DNA of 64,000 nucleotides from Coriobacteriaceae bacterium. GTDB lineage: Bacteria > Actinomycetota > Coriobacteriia > Coriobacteriales > Coriobacteriaceae. The notes under the pieces are model-generated. The model saw only the letters and a program-made list of their open reading frames with translations, was not told where the DNA came from and made no database searches. Below are positions 46,958 through 55,883 of the stretch, piece after piece. A program made the translations under genes and the position numbers. The stretch's first letter is position 1; each line of letters starts with the position of its first letter. The DNA is taken from positions 27,402 to 91,401 of the forward strand of contig CABIZD010000008.1 in NCBI GenBank assembly GCA_902363125.1, in the 5' to 3' direction.

Positions 46958-48754
46958 GTGCCTGAACAGGCGAATAATGGTTGTGATGCCGGCTTTGGCG
47001 TGCGTTTGATCGGCTGTGCCGACGATGCGGCTTTGCCCATTGGCATGCACGACTATGCGGAGGCCCTTGGTTGCTGCATGCTGGTTGACAAGACCATGTT
47101 TATTGCCGATATGTTGGACTGCGACGCGTCCGTTGTGGTGTGCTGTCGACCCGAGGGTTTTGGCAAGAGCATGAACTTGTCGATGCTCAGGGCTTTTCTG
47201 GAGCGTCCTGCGGTCGGTCGCGCCGGTCGGAGCTCGTTTGCCGATGCTCAGATTTGGGATGCGGACGGCGGACGTTATCGGGATGAGTACGCTTGCTATC
47301 CGGTGATATCGCTGGACTTTTCTGGCGCTGCGAGGCGTGGCGCCGCTGTTGCCGGCGTCGTGCGCGATGCCCTTTCGGGCGAGTGCGCTCGCTTGTTGGC
47401 GCTCTTGGAGGCCCCGGATTTAGCTCGAGGTAAGGTGCGTCACATCGAACGTGTTGCGCGTGGCGCGGCGAGCGAGGACGAGGTCGCCTCGGTGCTTGGC
47501 GTGCTCATTGAGTTGCTGGAGATTGCCTGCGATGAGCAAGTTGTATTGCTCGTTGATGGGTACGACGCGGCGTGGTTGGGCCGTGCGAGCGCAAGGGGCG
47601 CTTCCGGCGCCGATCCGGCAGGGCTATTCGATCGCGTGCTGTTCGACGCCATTGCCACTGCGCGCGATTCGTTGCGGCTGACGTGTCTGATGGGGGAGTG
47701 TCCCGGTCCTGCCGAAGCGGCGCTTTCTTCGCGCGGCTGCTCGTATTGTCTGTCGACGCCGCTTTCGACGTGGTGTGACCGTTGGTTCGGCTTTTCGGAT
47801 GCCGAGGTCCAGGCTCTGTTGAATCATGCTGGGCGCGAGGAATACCTGGATGATGCGCGTGAATGGCTCGAGGGGTATCGGTTTGGCAGGGCCTATTGCT
47901 CGAATCCAGCGCGTGTGATCGGTTTTCTGGACCGAGGCTGCACGGCGCCCGTGCGTGCCGATCTGTATGGATATGCCGATTGCCTGAGTAAGGTAGTTGC
48001 CGGGTGGAATCTCGACCGCCTTTCGGTCTTGTTCGATTTGCTCGAGGCCCATGGGTGCGCTGAGGTCCCGCTTTGTTTGGGCACTGCAGAGCCAGATGTC
48101 TCGCCTGACGATGGCATGTGGACAGCGCTATATCTGTCCGGTTTCCTGACGACGGATATGACTGAGGAGCCAGAGCATGGCGATCGCCTCCGTGCTTTGC
48201 GATTGCCCAATAAAGAGCTTCGCCAGACCTTGCGTCTAGTGATTGTTGAGTGGTTTGAGTGCGCTGCCGAAGACATTCGAGACGTCGATGCGTTTCGCGA
48301 CGGGCTGTGCCGTGGGAACGAGGATACCGTGAAGCGGGCGCTAAGCCGCATCCTGGGGGATGCGGGAATCGGTGAGACCGACCCAGATAAGCCGCTGCCA
48401 TATCATCTGCTCTTGCAGGGGCTCTGCTTTGGCTTGCCGGGCTATGCCAATCCTGCTTCGAGGCGAAAGTGTGGCGCGGGTCGCTGGGACATCCAGGTTT
48501 TTCCTACGGGCGCTGTGTTCGACATAGCCGATACGATTGGCATGCTGGACGAGCGCCCGCTTATAACGATCAATATGATGTATGACCCCGATGTGGATGC
48601 GCTGGGGTTGGAATTGCTGGCCGTGCAGTCGCTACTCGACATAGAGCGCGATGGCATCGACGAAATCCGTGTACCGCGCCCCGGCGTGGGTCGCATGCGC
48701 TGGGGGTTCGGTTTTGATGGGCAGCATGTGGCTACGGTGTGCCAGCGGCTTTAA
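46958..48754 (+). CDS. AAA-ATPase-like protein with degenerate PD-(D/E)XK domain
   Basis: 598 residues from GTG 46958 (AGGGGGGAA 8-9 bases upstream; TTG 46955 is an alternative). Family pattern D-Y-A-E-A-L-G-C-C-M-L-V-D-K-T-M-F, Walker A R-P-E-G-F-G-K-S-M-N-L-S-M-L. Walker B is L-L-V-D-G-Y-D instead of the usual I-D-E-Y-D, so the catalytic Glu is missing. The C-terminal domain (about 475-575) has G-A-G-R-W-D-I where the PD-(D/E)XK family has G-R-x-D, but the E-x-K part is not evident. A member of the AAA-ATPase_like/DUF1703 family common in gut bacteria, probably not an active ATPase/nuclease. Confidence 0.7.
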   Translation: MPEQANNGCDAGFGVRLIGCADDAALPIGMHDYAEALGCCMLVDKTMFIADMLDCDASVVVCCRPEGFGKSMNLSMLRAFLERPAVGRAGRSSFADAQIWDADGGRYRDEYACYPVISLDFSGAARRGAAVAGVVRDALSGECARLLALLEAPDLARGKVRHIERVARGAASEDEVASVLGVLIELLEIACDEQVVLLVDGYDAAWLGRASARGASGADPAGLFDRVLFDAIATARDSLRLTCLMGECPGPAEAALSSRGCSYCLSTPLSTWCDRWFGFSDAEVQALLNHAGREEYLDDAREWLEGYRFGRAYCSNPARVIGFLDRGCTAPVRADLYGYADCLSKVVAGWNLDRLSVLFDLLEAHGCAEVPLCLGTAEPDVSPDDGMWTALYLSGFLTTDMTEEPEHGDRLRALRLPNKELRQTLRLVIVEWFECAAEDIRDVDAFRDGLCRGNEDTVKRALSRILGDAGIGETDPDKPLPYHLLLQGLCFGLPGYANPASRRKCGAGRWDIQVFPTGAVFDIADTIGMLDERPLITINMMYDPDVDALGLELLAVQSLLDIERDGIDEIRVPRPGVGRMRWGFGFDGQHVATVCQRL

Positions 48755-48778
48755 GCGCCGAGATGTTTCCGGCTTCCG

Positions 48779-49798
48779 TTACTCGGTATCCTTCATGGGC
48801 GGCATGGGCTTCCAGTCGGGATCCTTGATGATCTTGCGGGCATCCTTCATGCCGCGGCGCAGCGCCGGAATGCCGGTCTTAAAGCATTTGTCGACCGCGG
48901 CCAGCCGAATGAATTCCTTGCAGAAGGTTGCGGCATTGCCCAAGCGGAACAGCATGGGGTGGTAGTCACCGTAGATCTGCATATAGCGAGCGAGGAAGCC
49001 TCGGTTGCGCATGATGTAGTAGCGGTTGGTGTCGCTCGTGGAGTTGAGCTGTCGTTTGCCGGCGATGTCCCAGTTAGAGACGGCGCGGGCGCGCTTGAGC
49101 ACCACGTCGGCAACAACGGCGGCGGGGAAGTGCTGGCTGGCCACGTAGCCATAGCAGGCATCGTCGCCGTAGATAAAGAAACGCGCGTCGGGCAGGCCAA
49201 TCTTGTCGACCACGCGGCGCGAGAACATGCCGCCCTCAAAGCACAGCTGGTTCATGGCGCGGTAGCCCTCGGGACCCAGATCCCACTTGGCGATGGGGTT
49301 AGGGATGCCGAGCGAAAGGATGAGCTGGTACTGCCAAAAGAAAGCGCCGCCGTCAAAGTCCAGGCGCGAACCCTGGATGACATCGTAGCGGTCGGTCCAC
49401 TTGGCAAGACGCTCGATGCCTTCGGGGATGACGAGCACGTCGTCGTCCATCACCCAGAACCACTGGGCGCCCAGGTCGTAGGCGCATTTGGTGCCGGCGG
49501 AGAAGCCGCCCGCACCGCCGCCGTTTTCGAGCTGCGGGGCGTAGATGACACGGTCGGTGCCGCCCTGCGCGTCGGGCTGCTCGGTGTCGATGCCCCACAG
49601 GTTGGCCAGGCGCTCGTTGAATGCGGTGCACATGGCCTCGGTCTCGCGCGAATTCTCGTTATCGACAATCACGATGCGCCAGGGCGTTGCCGTGAGCTCG
49701 GTCATAGAGTCGAACAAGTTGGCCAGGAGTTCCTGGCGCTTGTACGTAACGACGACGATGGCGAGCTTATCGATGGGAGCGGGAAGGGTTGAAGGCAT
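48779..49798 (-). CDS. GT2 glycosyltransferase, galactofuranosyltransferase-like
   Basis: 339 residues from ATG 49798 (MPSTLPAPIDK). GT-A fold with V-V-T-Y-K-R-Q-E-L-L start, I-V-D-N-E-N-S, then G-G-A-G-G-F-S-A-G-T and the metal-binding W-V-M-D-D-D-V (about 118-124), then F-I-Y-G-D-D-A-C-Y. This resembles GlfT-type Galf transferases and pairs with the Glf gene at 54588. Leftward, opposite to the four GT2 genes that follow. Confidence 0.75.
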   Translation of the reverse strand: MPSTLPAPIDKLAIVVVTYKRQELLANLFDSMTELTATPWRIVIVDNENSRETEAMCTAFNERLANLWGIDTEQPDAQGGTDRVIYAPQLENGGGAGGFSAGTKCAYDLGAQWFWVMDDDVLVIPEGIERLAKWTDRYDVIQGSRLDFDGGAFFWQYQLILSLGIPNPIAKWDLGPEGYRAMNQLCFEGGMFSRRVVDKIGLPDARFFIYGDDACYGYVASQHFPAAVVADVVLKRARAVSNWDIAGKRQLNSTSDTNRYYIMRNRGFLARYMQIYGDYHPMLFRLGNAATFCKEFIRLAAVDKCFKTGIPALRRGMKDARKIIKDPDWKPMPPMKDTE

Positions 49799-50054
49799 GG
49801 GGCAATATATCCTTTCACGCGCGGCGGGCGAGCGCTGCACGGAAGCTATCGAATACGTCCTTGGGACTGTCCTATTGTAAAGGCTCGGCGCACCTTAGCG
49901 GCAAGCTTTGAATAAAACGCAGGAACCTGCCATGGGCCCGCCGCATGACGTGGGGCTGCTTTGCCCGCAAGAGGCTCCATAGATTATATAAACGCCCGCT
50001 GGCACGCTGACCCTTTGATACCATGAAACGACAGGTATTTCCTAAGGAGCACAT
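49799..50054. other. Intergenic promoter region between divergent glycosyltransferases
   Basis: 256 bases; the TTG start of the rightward gene is preceded by AAGGAG (50044-50049). AT-rich sequence around 49985-50000 could hold a promoter; nothing else is evident. Confidence 0.4.
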
Positions 50055-51158
50055 TTGTCTACTAACGCCTCTGGCAGCCCTGTTCTGTCGCTGCTTATTC
50101 CCATTTACAATGTTCAGCGCTACCTGCGCGAGTGTCTCGATTCCGCCCTGGCGCAGACGCTCAAGGATATTGAGATCGTCTGCATTAACGACGGGTCGAC
50201 CGACAACTCGCCGGCGATTATCCGCGAGTATATGGAGCGCGATAGGCGCGTCAAGATGATCGACAAGGCCAACAGCGGCTACGGCGACTCGATGAACCAC
50301 GGTCTGGAGATGGCGCGTGGCAAGTACGTTGGCATCTTGGAGTCCGATGACTTTATGGCGCCCGACGCACTCGAAAAGCTTGTCTCGGCCGCCGATAGCA
50401 ATAATGCCGACTTTGCGAAGGCGAACTTTGATTTCTACTGGTCTAAGCCCGAGGAGCGCCGTTCGCTGCACGAGATGTTTAAGGCCAAGGACTGCGGTAA
50501 GCCGGTGCACCCGAGCGACACGACGCAGTTCTTTAAGCAGAAACCGTCGATTTGGTCGGCTGTGTACCGTCGCGATTTTCTTGAGCGCAACGGCATCAAG
50601 TTCTTGCCGACTCCGGGAGCATCCTTTCAGGACACGTCGTTTGCCTTTAAGGTGATTGCCTGCGCCGACAAGGCCGTTTACCTGCACGATGCCGTGCTTT
50701 CGTATCGTCAGGACAACGAGAACTCCTCGGTCAATTCTTCGGCTAAGGTCTTTTGCGTCAATACCGAGTATGCCGAGATTGAGCGTTGGATTCGTGAGGA
50801 TTATGCCCGCGACCACGTATGCGGCGATGTCGCGCGCATGCTCAAGTTCAATCAGCTCATTAAGTACGATTCGTACATGTGGAACTACGTGCGCCTGGCG
50901 CCTAAGTTCTATAAGGAGTTCCTGGTTCAGATGGCCAAGGAGTTCCAAGCGGCCTTGGACGCCGGGGACTTTTCGCTTGACGACCTCAAGCCGTGGAAGC
51001 GCGCGAATCTCGCTGCCATCCTCAAAGATCCTGAGGGCTGGGTTGACGAGCATCCGAGTTTTGCGACGGATGGTGCCTTGGGGCGTGCTAAGTATTACGC
51101 CTCGGTTGGAGGTCCAGGCGTGGTCGCCGCCTTCCTCTTCGAATCGCTGAGGGGGTAG
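50055..51158 (+). CDS. GT2 glycosyltransferase
   Basis: 367 residues from TTG 50055. GT2 motifs: L-I-P-I-Y-N-V-Q-R-Y-L-R-E-C-L-D-S-A, N-D-G-S-T-D-N-S-P, N-S-G-Y-G-D-S-M-N and E-S-D-D-F-M (D-x-D-like). It is a close paralogue of the gene at 52280 (identical in most of the first 100 residues). Likely adds a hexose in cell-surface polysaccharide synthesis. Start of a four-gene rightward run. Confidence 0.85.
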   Translation: MSTNASGSPVLSLLIPIYNVQRYLRECLDSALAQTLKDIEIVCINDGSTDNSPAIIREYMERDRRVKMIDKANSGYGDSMNHGLEMARGKYVGILESDDFMAPDALEKLVSAADSNNADFAKANFDFYWSKPEERRSLHEMFKAKDCGKPVHPSDTTQFFKQKPSIWSAVYRRDFLERNGIKFLPTPGASFQDTSFAFKVIACADKAVYLHDAVLSYRQDNENSSVNSSAKVFCVNTEYAEIERWIREDYARDHVCGDVARMLKFNQLIKYDSYMWNYVRLAPKFYKEFLVQMAKEFQAALDAGDFSLDDLKPWKRANLAAILKDPEGWVDEHPSFATDGALGRAKYYASVGGPGVVAAFLFESLRG

Positions 51159-51164
51159 GTCGGC

Positions 51165-52205
51165 ATGGGAGAGGCCTCGTGTCCTAAAGCTACCATTGTC
51201 GTTCCCGTTTACAACTCTGCGCGCTCCATTCAGCGATGCCTCGATTCGCTGCTGGCCCAGTCCGAGCGCTCGATTCAGGTTGTCTGCGTCAACGACGGTT
51301 CGACTGATGATTCGTTGAACGTGTTGCACCTGATCGCGCAGGCCGACGATCGCGTACTGGTGATTGACCAGGAAAACGCGGGCGTCTCGTGCGCTCGAAA
51401 TGCCGGTATCGATGCCGCCGAGGGCGAGACCGTCTTCTTTGTGGACGCTGACGATTACATTGATGCCCAGACGGTCGAGCGCGTGCTGCATGCCATGGAG
51501 TCTGCAGATGCCGAGGCCGCCGTCTTTGGCGGCGTCTGTGAACCTGCCGATGCTGCCCCCAAACGCGTCCAGCAACTCATGAGCCCCAAAGCCGGTACCT
51601 TCGGCGCCCGTGATCCCCAACTGCTGTTCCATTCGAATGCGCAGCCCTATGCCTGCCGTGCGGCTTTTTCGTGCGAGCTGCTCAATCGCGAAGGCATTCG
51701 CTTCGCCCCCGGTTTGGCTTTGGGCGAGGACGTCGTCTTCCAATTTGCGGCTTATGCGCTTGCCCGCAGGACCGTCGTCATGCCGGACAAGTTCTACCAC
51801 TACGTGATGGAGAGCGAATCGGCGACGCACGAGTTCAACAGTGCCGAGGCTCGTGCCAAAAAGCTTGACGCCCACATGAGGATGCTCGAGGAGGTCTTGG
51901 AGGACTGGGCGGCCTACGGTCTTTTAGACCTGTGTCCCGGCGAGCTGATAACTTGGATTTTGGACCTAATTGTGTTCGACCTGGCGCGTTTGGATGCCGA
52001 TGACTTCCATCGCGTGGCGGCTCGCGTCAACATGGACCTCGCGACGTTTTTGGGAACGGCGTGGGCGGATATGCCTGCTAAGGGCGCTGTTCGCCGTGTT
52101 GCCCACAAGCTCGTTGTGGCGACCTCGGGCGTTTCGATGGCAGACGCCACGCTGTTCTATCTTTCGACTCGCGGTCTCAAAGCTTGCCTGGAGCGCTTTA
52201 TCTAA
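51165..52205 (+). CDS. GT2 glycosyltransferase
   Basis: 346 residues; six bases after the previous stop. V-P-V-Y-N-S-A-R-S-I-Q-R-C-L-D-S-L, V-N-D-G-S-T-D-D-S, C-A-R-N-A-G-I-D-A-A, F-V-D-A-D-D-Y-I (DxD). Different acceptor specificity from the neighbours is likely but not deducible. Confidence 0.85.
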   Translation: MGEASCPKATIVVPVYNSARSIQRCLDSLLAQSERSIQVVCVNDGSTDDSLNVLHLIAQADDRVLVIDQENAGVSCARNAGIDAAEGETVFFVDADDYIDAQTVERVLHAMESADAEAAVFGGVCEPADAAPKRVQQLMSPKAGTFGARDPQLLFHSNAQPYACRAAFSCELLNREGIRFAPGLALGEDVVFQFAAYALARRTVVMPDKFYHYVMESESATHEFNSAEARAKKLDAHMRMLEEVLEDWAAYGLLDLCPGELITWILDLIVFDLARLDADDFHRVAARVNMDLATFLGTAWADMPAKGAVRRVAHKLVVATSGVSMADATLFYLSTRGLKACLERFI

Positions 52206-52279
52206 TTCCAAGCGTTATCGCCCGCCGCAACTCGGCTGCTAAAATAACCCTGTTACACGCTATTCAACAGGAGGTTCTC

Positions 52280-53398
52280 TTGCAGAACTCTGATACCCCT
52301 AAAGTTTCGCTGCTTGTCCCTATTTGGAATGTCGAACGCTACCTGCGCGAGTGCCTCGATTCCGCCGTGGCACAGACGCTCGAGGACATCGAGATCATTT
52401 GCATCAACGACGGCTCTACCGATAGCTCGCCGGATATCATTCGCGAGTGCATGGAGCGCGATTCTCGTGTGAAGATGATCGACAAAGCCAATAGTGGCTA
52501 TGGGGACTCGATGAACCGTGGCCTGGAGATGGCTCGCGGCGAGTACGTGGGCATTCTGGAGTCCGATGACTTTATGTTTGAGGATTCGCTCCAAAAGCTG
52601 GTCGCCAAGGCCGATGCCGAGCATGCCGATGTCGTAAAGGGCGATTTCTACCTGTATTGGTCCACGCCCGGCGAGCGCCGCGAGCTCTTTGGAATCATCG
52701 ATGAGTACATGACTGGCGCCGCGTATCGTCCTGCCGATCGTCCCGGCATTTTTTACCGCAAGCCTTCTATATGGTCGGCCATCTATCGTCGTGCGTTCCT
52801 TAAAGACAATCAGATTCGTTTCCTTCCCACGCCGGGGGCATCGTATCAGGATGCGGGCTTTAACTTTAAGGTCTGGGCGTGTGCCGATCGTGCCGCGTTT
52901 ATTTCGGATCCCATTTTGTGCTATCGACAGGACAACGAGAAGAGCTCCGTTAATTCGCCCAACAAGGTGTTTTGTGTGTGCGACGAATATGCCGAGATGC
53001 AGCGCTTTTTGGATGAGCGACCCGAGCTCAAGGCTCAACTACAGGGCATTTTAATGCGCATGAAGGTGGATACGTACCGTTGGAATGATGAACGCCTGGT
53101 CGATGAACTGCGCGAGCAATTTTGGGAGAAGGCATCGCCCGAGCTCAAGGCCGACTGGGATGCCGGCCGCTTTGACCTGTCGCTGTTTGATCCGCGTGGC
53201 GAGACCGACTTGCGCCTGATGGTCAAGTCGCCCCGTGCCTATATCGATTCACGCTTTGATTTTAAGAAGCCGGGCAAGCTCAATACGTTTAAGCACTACT
53301 TTAAGATCGGCGGCCTGCCGCTGGTTTGGCGCGTGCTGACGTATCAGCGCGCCTACGGCGACAACCCGCATCCCGATGACGTGCCGGCCCCACAGTAG
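52280..53398 (+). CDS. GT2 glycosyltransferase, paralogue of 50055
   Basis: 372 residues from TTG 52280 with CAGGAGG upstream; the longer open frame would start inside the preceding gene. It shares R-Y-L-R-E-C-L-D-S-A-x-A-Q-T-L and V-K-M-I-D-K-A-N-S-G-Y-G-D-S-M-N with the first gene of the run, indicating duplication. Confidence 0.85.
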   Translation: MQNSDTPKVSLLVPIWNVERYLRECLDSAVAQTLEDIEIICINDGSTDSSPDIIRECMERDSRVKMIDKANSGYGDSMNRGLEMARGEYVGILESDDFMFEDSLQKLVAKADAEHADVVKGDFYLYWSTPGERRELFGIIDEYMTGAAYRPADRPGIFYRKPSIWSAIYRRAFLKDNQIRFLPTPGASYQDAGFNFKVWACADRAAFISDPILCYRQDNEKSSVNSPNKVFCVCDEYAEMQRFLDERPELKAQLQGILMRMKVDTYRWNDERLVDELREQFWEKASPELKADWDAGRFDLSLFDPRGETDLRLMVKSPRAYIDSRFDFKKPGKLNTFKHYFKIGGLPLVWRVLTYQRAYGDNPHPDDVPAPQ

Positions 53399-53404
53399 GA
53401 GCGC

Positions 53405-54478
53405 GTGACTATGGCTACACCTAAGATTTCCGTCGTCGTTCCCATCTATAAGGTAGAGCTGTGCCTGGCCTGGTGCCTGGACGCTCTGCTTGCGCAGGAC
53501 ATGCCCGATTGGGAAGGCGTGCTGATCAACGATGGCTCACCGGATGGGTCGCGCGATATCGCTGCTGCCTACTGCGAAAAGGATGCGCGCTTTACGCTGG
53601 TCGATAAGCCCAACGGCGGCCTGTCGAGCGCGCGCAACGCGGGTATCGCTGCATCCACGGCGCCTATTGTTGCGTTCTTGGACTCCGACGATCGCTTTAC
53701 GCCCGATGCATGCCGCGTGATCGTCGATGCGTTTGAGCGCGAGAACTGCGACGTTTTAACCTTTGGCGCGAACCCGTATCCGCTGGAGGCGGGGTACCCG
53801 TGGCTCAACCATGTGCTGAGCCCACGCGATGTGTTGTTTGAGGGTTATAGCTTCGACCTGCTGTTTAAGGAAGCATCTCGCCCGTTTGCGTGGCGCACTG
53901 CCTGCAGGCGCGCGTTCTTGTTGGACAACAGGATCGTGTTTGATGAGACCGTCAAGTATGGCGAGGATCAGGTCTTTGACTTTGCCGTGTATGGCCGCTC
54001 GCGCAAGACCGCGCTTATCTCCAACAAACTGTATGACTACCGCGTGGCGCGCAAGGGTTCGCTCATGGACACCATGCGCTATGACGACGAAACGCGTCTG
54101 CTAGAGCACGTGAAGATTTACTCCGCGGTGCTGAATGATTGGCATCGCGATGGGCTTGATGCCCAGCATGCGGACGACCTGGCATATTTCCTGTGCGATC
54201 TGGTGTTGTACGACGCACTCAGGTTGCTGGGTTCGGACTGCGGCAGGGTGTTTGCCGCCGCCGCCGCTGCGCTCGCCGGTTCTCCTGTGGGCAGTGATGC
54301 CGCGCTCGCACAGTGCGCACCTTCGGTTGCTGCCATGGTGCGTGCGGCGCTTGCCAGCGAGGCCCCCAATGGCCGTACGTGTAAACAGCTCATGTTCGAT
54401 TACGATGTCCTGAGGGTTGGGCGCCTTCGTGCCTGCAAGCGCATGGCGGCGAACGCCCTGGGAAAGCGAGAAGTGTAG
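53405..54478 (+). CDS. GT2 glycosyltransferase
   Basis: 357 residues from GTG 53405 (ATG 53411 alternative, AGGAG upstream). V-V-V-P-I-Y-K-V-E-L-C-L-A-W-C-L-D-A, N-D-G-S-P-D-G-S, N-G-G-L-S-S-A-R-N-A-G and L-D-S-D-D-R-F (DxD). Ends the run. Confidence 0.85.
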   Translation: MTMATPKISVVVPIYKVELCLAWCLDALLAQDMPDWEGVLINDGSPDGSRDIAAAYCEKDARFTLVDKPNGGLSSARNAGIAASTAPIVAFLDSDDRFTPDACRVIVDAFERENCDVLTFGANPYPLEAGYPWLNHVLSPRDVLFEGYSFDLLFKEASRPFAWRTACRRAFLLDNRIVFDETVKYGEDQVFDFAVYGRSRKTALISNKLYDYRVARKGSLMDTMRYDDETRLLEHVKIYSAVLNDWHRDGLDAQHADDLAYFLCDLVLYDALRLLGSDCGRVFAAAAAALAGSPVGSDAALAQCAPSVAAMVRAALASEAPNGRTCKQLMFDYDVLRVGRLRACKRMAANALGKREV

Positions 54479-54527
54479 ATGAGTATCTAGGTTGAATAGC
54501 GCTACGTCCTCGCGTTCAAGTTCGCAT

Positions 54528-54557
54528 AAAAAGGCGGAGCGCCGAAGCACCCCGCCT
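54528..54557 (-). terminator. Terminator of the glf gene (minus strand)
   Basis: AGGCGG (54532-54537) pairs with CCGCCT (54552-54557), with inner GCG pairs; A5 run at 54528-54532 reads as U-run on the minus strand. Confidence 0.7.
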
Positions 54558-54587
54558 GTACGCGTTGTCGTTGTGGGCCGGCGCCCC

Positions 54588-55712
54588 TTACGCCTGCGTG
54601 GGCTCCACGCCTAGCTCGGCGCGCACCACGTCGAACGCGGCCGCCACGGCTTTGTCCATGTCGTAGTACTTGTAGCCGCCCAGGCGACCGGCGAACACCA
54701 CGCGGCCCTCGCTCGCGGCCAGCTCGGCGTACTTCTCGTAGAGCGCGGAGTTGCGGGCGTCGTTGATGGGGTAGTACGGCTCGTCGCCCGGCTTCCAGTC
54801 AGCCGGGTACTCGCGCGTCACGATGGTGGTCTCCTGCTGGCCAAACTCGAAGTGCTTGTGCTCGATGATGCGCGTGTAGGGTACCTCGCGCTCGGTGTAG
54901 TTCACCACGGCGACGCCCTGGTGGTCGTGCTCGTCGAGCTGCTCGGACTCAAAGCGCAGCGAGCGGTACTCGAGCGTGCCCAGCTTGTAGTCGTAGAACG
55001 CGTCGATGGGGCCGCAGTAGATCACGCGGTCCGCGATGTCGGGCTCGGCTGCCACGAGCTCGGCGTACTCCACGCCGCAGCGGACCTCGGTGCCCTCGAG
55101 CATGTTCTCGATCATCTTGGTGTAACCGCCCATGGGAATGCCCTGGTAGCGGTCGTTGAAGTAGTTGTTGTCGTAGGTGAAGCGGCACGGCAGGCGGCGG
55201 ATGATGCTCGCCGGCAGCTCGGTGCAGTCGCGGCCCCACTGCTTCTCGGTGTAGCCCTTCACGAGCTTCTCGAAGATGTCGCGACCCACGAGCGAGAGCG
55301 CCTGCTCCTCGAGGTTGGCCGGCTCGCCGATGCCCTCGGCGGCGATCTGCTCATCGATTTTAGCGCGCGCGTCGGCGGGCTTCACCACGCCGGGCCACAT
55401 CTTGGAGAAGGTGTTCATGTTGAACGGCATGTTGTACACCTCGCCCTTGTAGTAGGCCACGGGCGAGTTGATGTAGTTGTTGAACTCTGCGAAGCAGTTC
55501 ACGTAGTCCCACACGTCACGCATGGAGGTGTGGAAGATGTGCGCGCCGTACATGTGCACGTTGATGCCGTCGATGTCCTTGGTGTAGATGTTGCCGGCCA
55601 CGTGGTCGCGACGGTCGATGACCAGGCAGGCCTTGCCGGCGCGGCGGGCCTCGTGGGCAAAAATCGCACCGGTGATGCCGGCGCCAACAACGAGGTAATC
55701 GTACTGGGACAT
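54588..55712 (-). CDS. glf: UDP-galactopyranose mutase
   Basis: 374 residues from ATG 55712 (MSQYDYLVVGAGITGAIFAH). FAD-binding GxGxxG at 9-14, D-R-R-D-H-V-A-G-N-I-Y, Y-G-A-H-I-F-H-T, R-R-L-P-C-R-F-T-Y-D-N-N-Y-F and the C-terminal G-R-L-G-G-Y-K-Y-Y-D-M-D (Arg contacts). Produces UDP-galactofuranose for the neighbouring Galf-type transferases. Confidence 0.95.
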   Translation of the reverse strand: MSQYDYLVVGAGITGAIFAHEARRAGKACLVIDRRDHVAGNIYTKDIDGINVHMYGAHIFHTSMRDVWDYVNCFAEFNNYINSPVAYYKGEVYNMPFNMNTFSKMWPGVVKPADARAKIDEQIAAEGIGEPANLEEQALSLVGRDIFEKLVKGYTEKQWGRDCTELPASIIRRLPCRFTYDNNYFNDRYQGIPMGGYTKMIENMLEGTEVRCGVEYAELVAAEPDIADRVIYCGPIDAFYDYKLGTLEYRSLRFESEQLDEHDHQGVAVVNYTEREVPYTRIIEHKHFEFGQQETTIVTREYPADWKPGDEPYYPINDARNSALYEKYAELAASEGRVVFAGRLGGYKYYDMDKAVAAAFDVVRAELGVEPTQA

Positions 55713-55883
55713 AGGTGTGACTCCGTTTCTTGTGCATGCGGGCACAGCGCTCGCACGTGGGGATGCGTGGGCATTCTATCAGGAGCATGTATGTTGCGCG
55801 TGGAGAGAGTGCCGGCGGGACCCCCCTTCTCGCTTGCATCTGCTATATGAAGGAACGTCGATTCTGGTATTTGAGCGAAGGCG

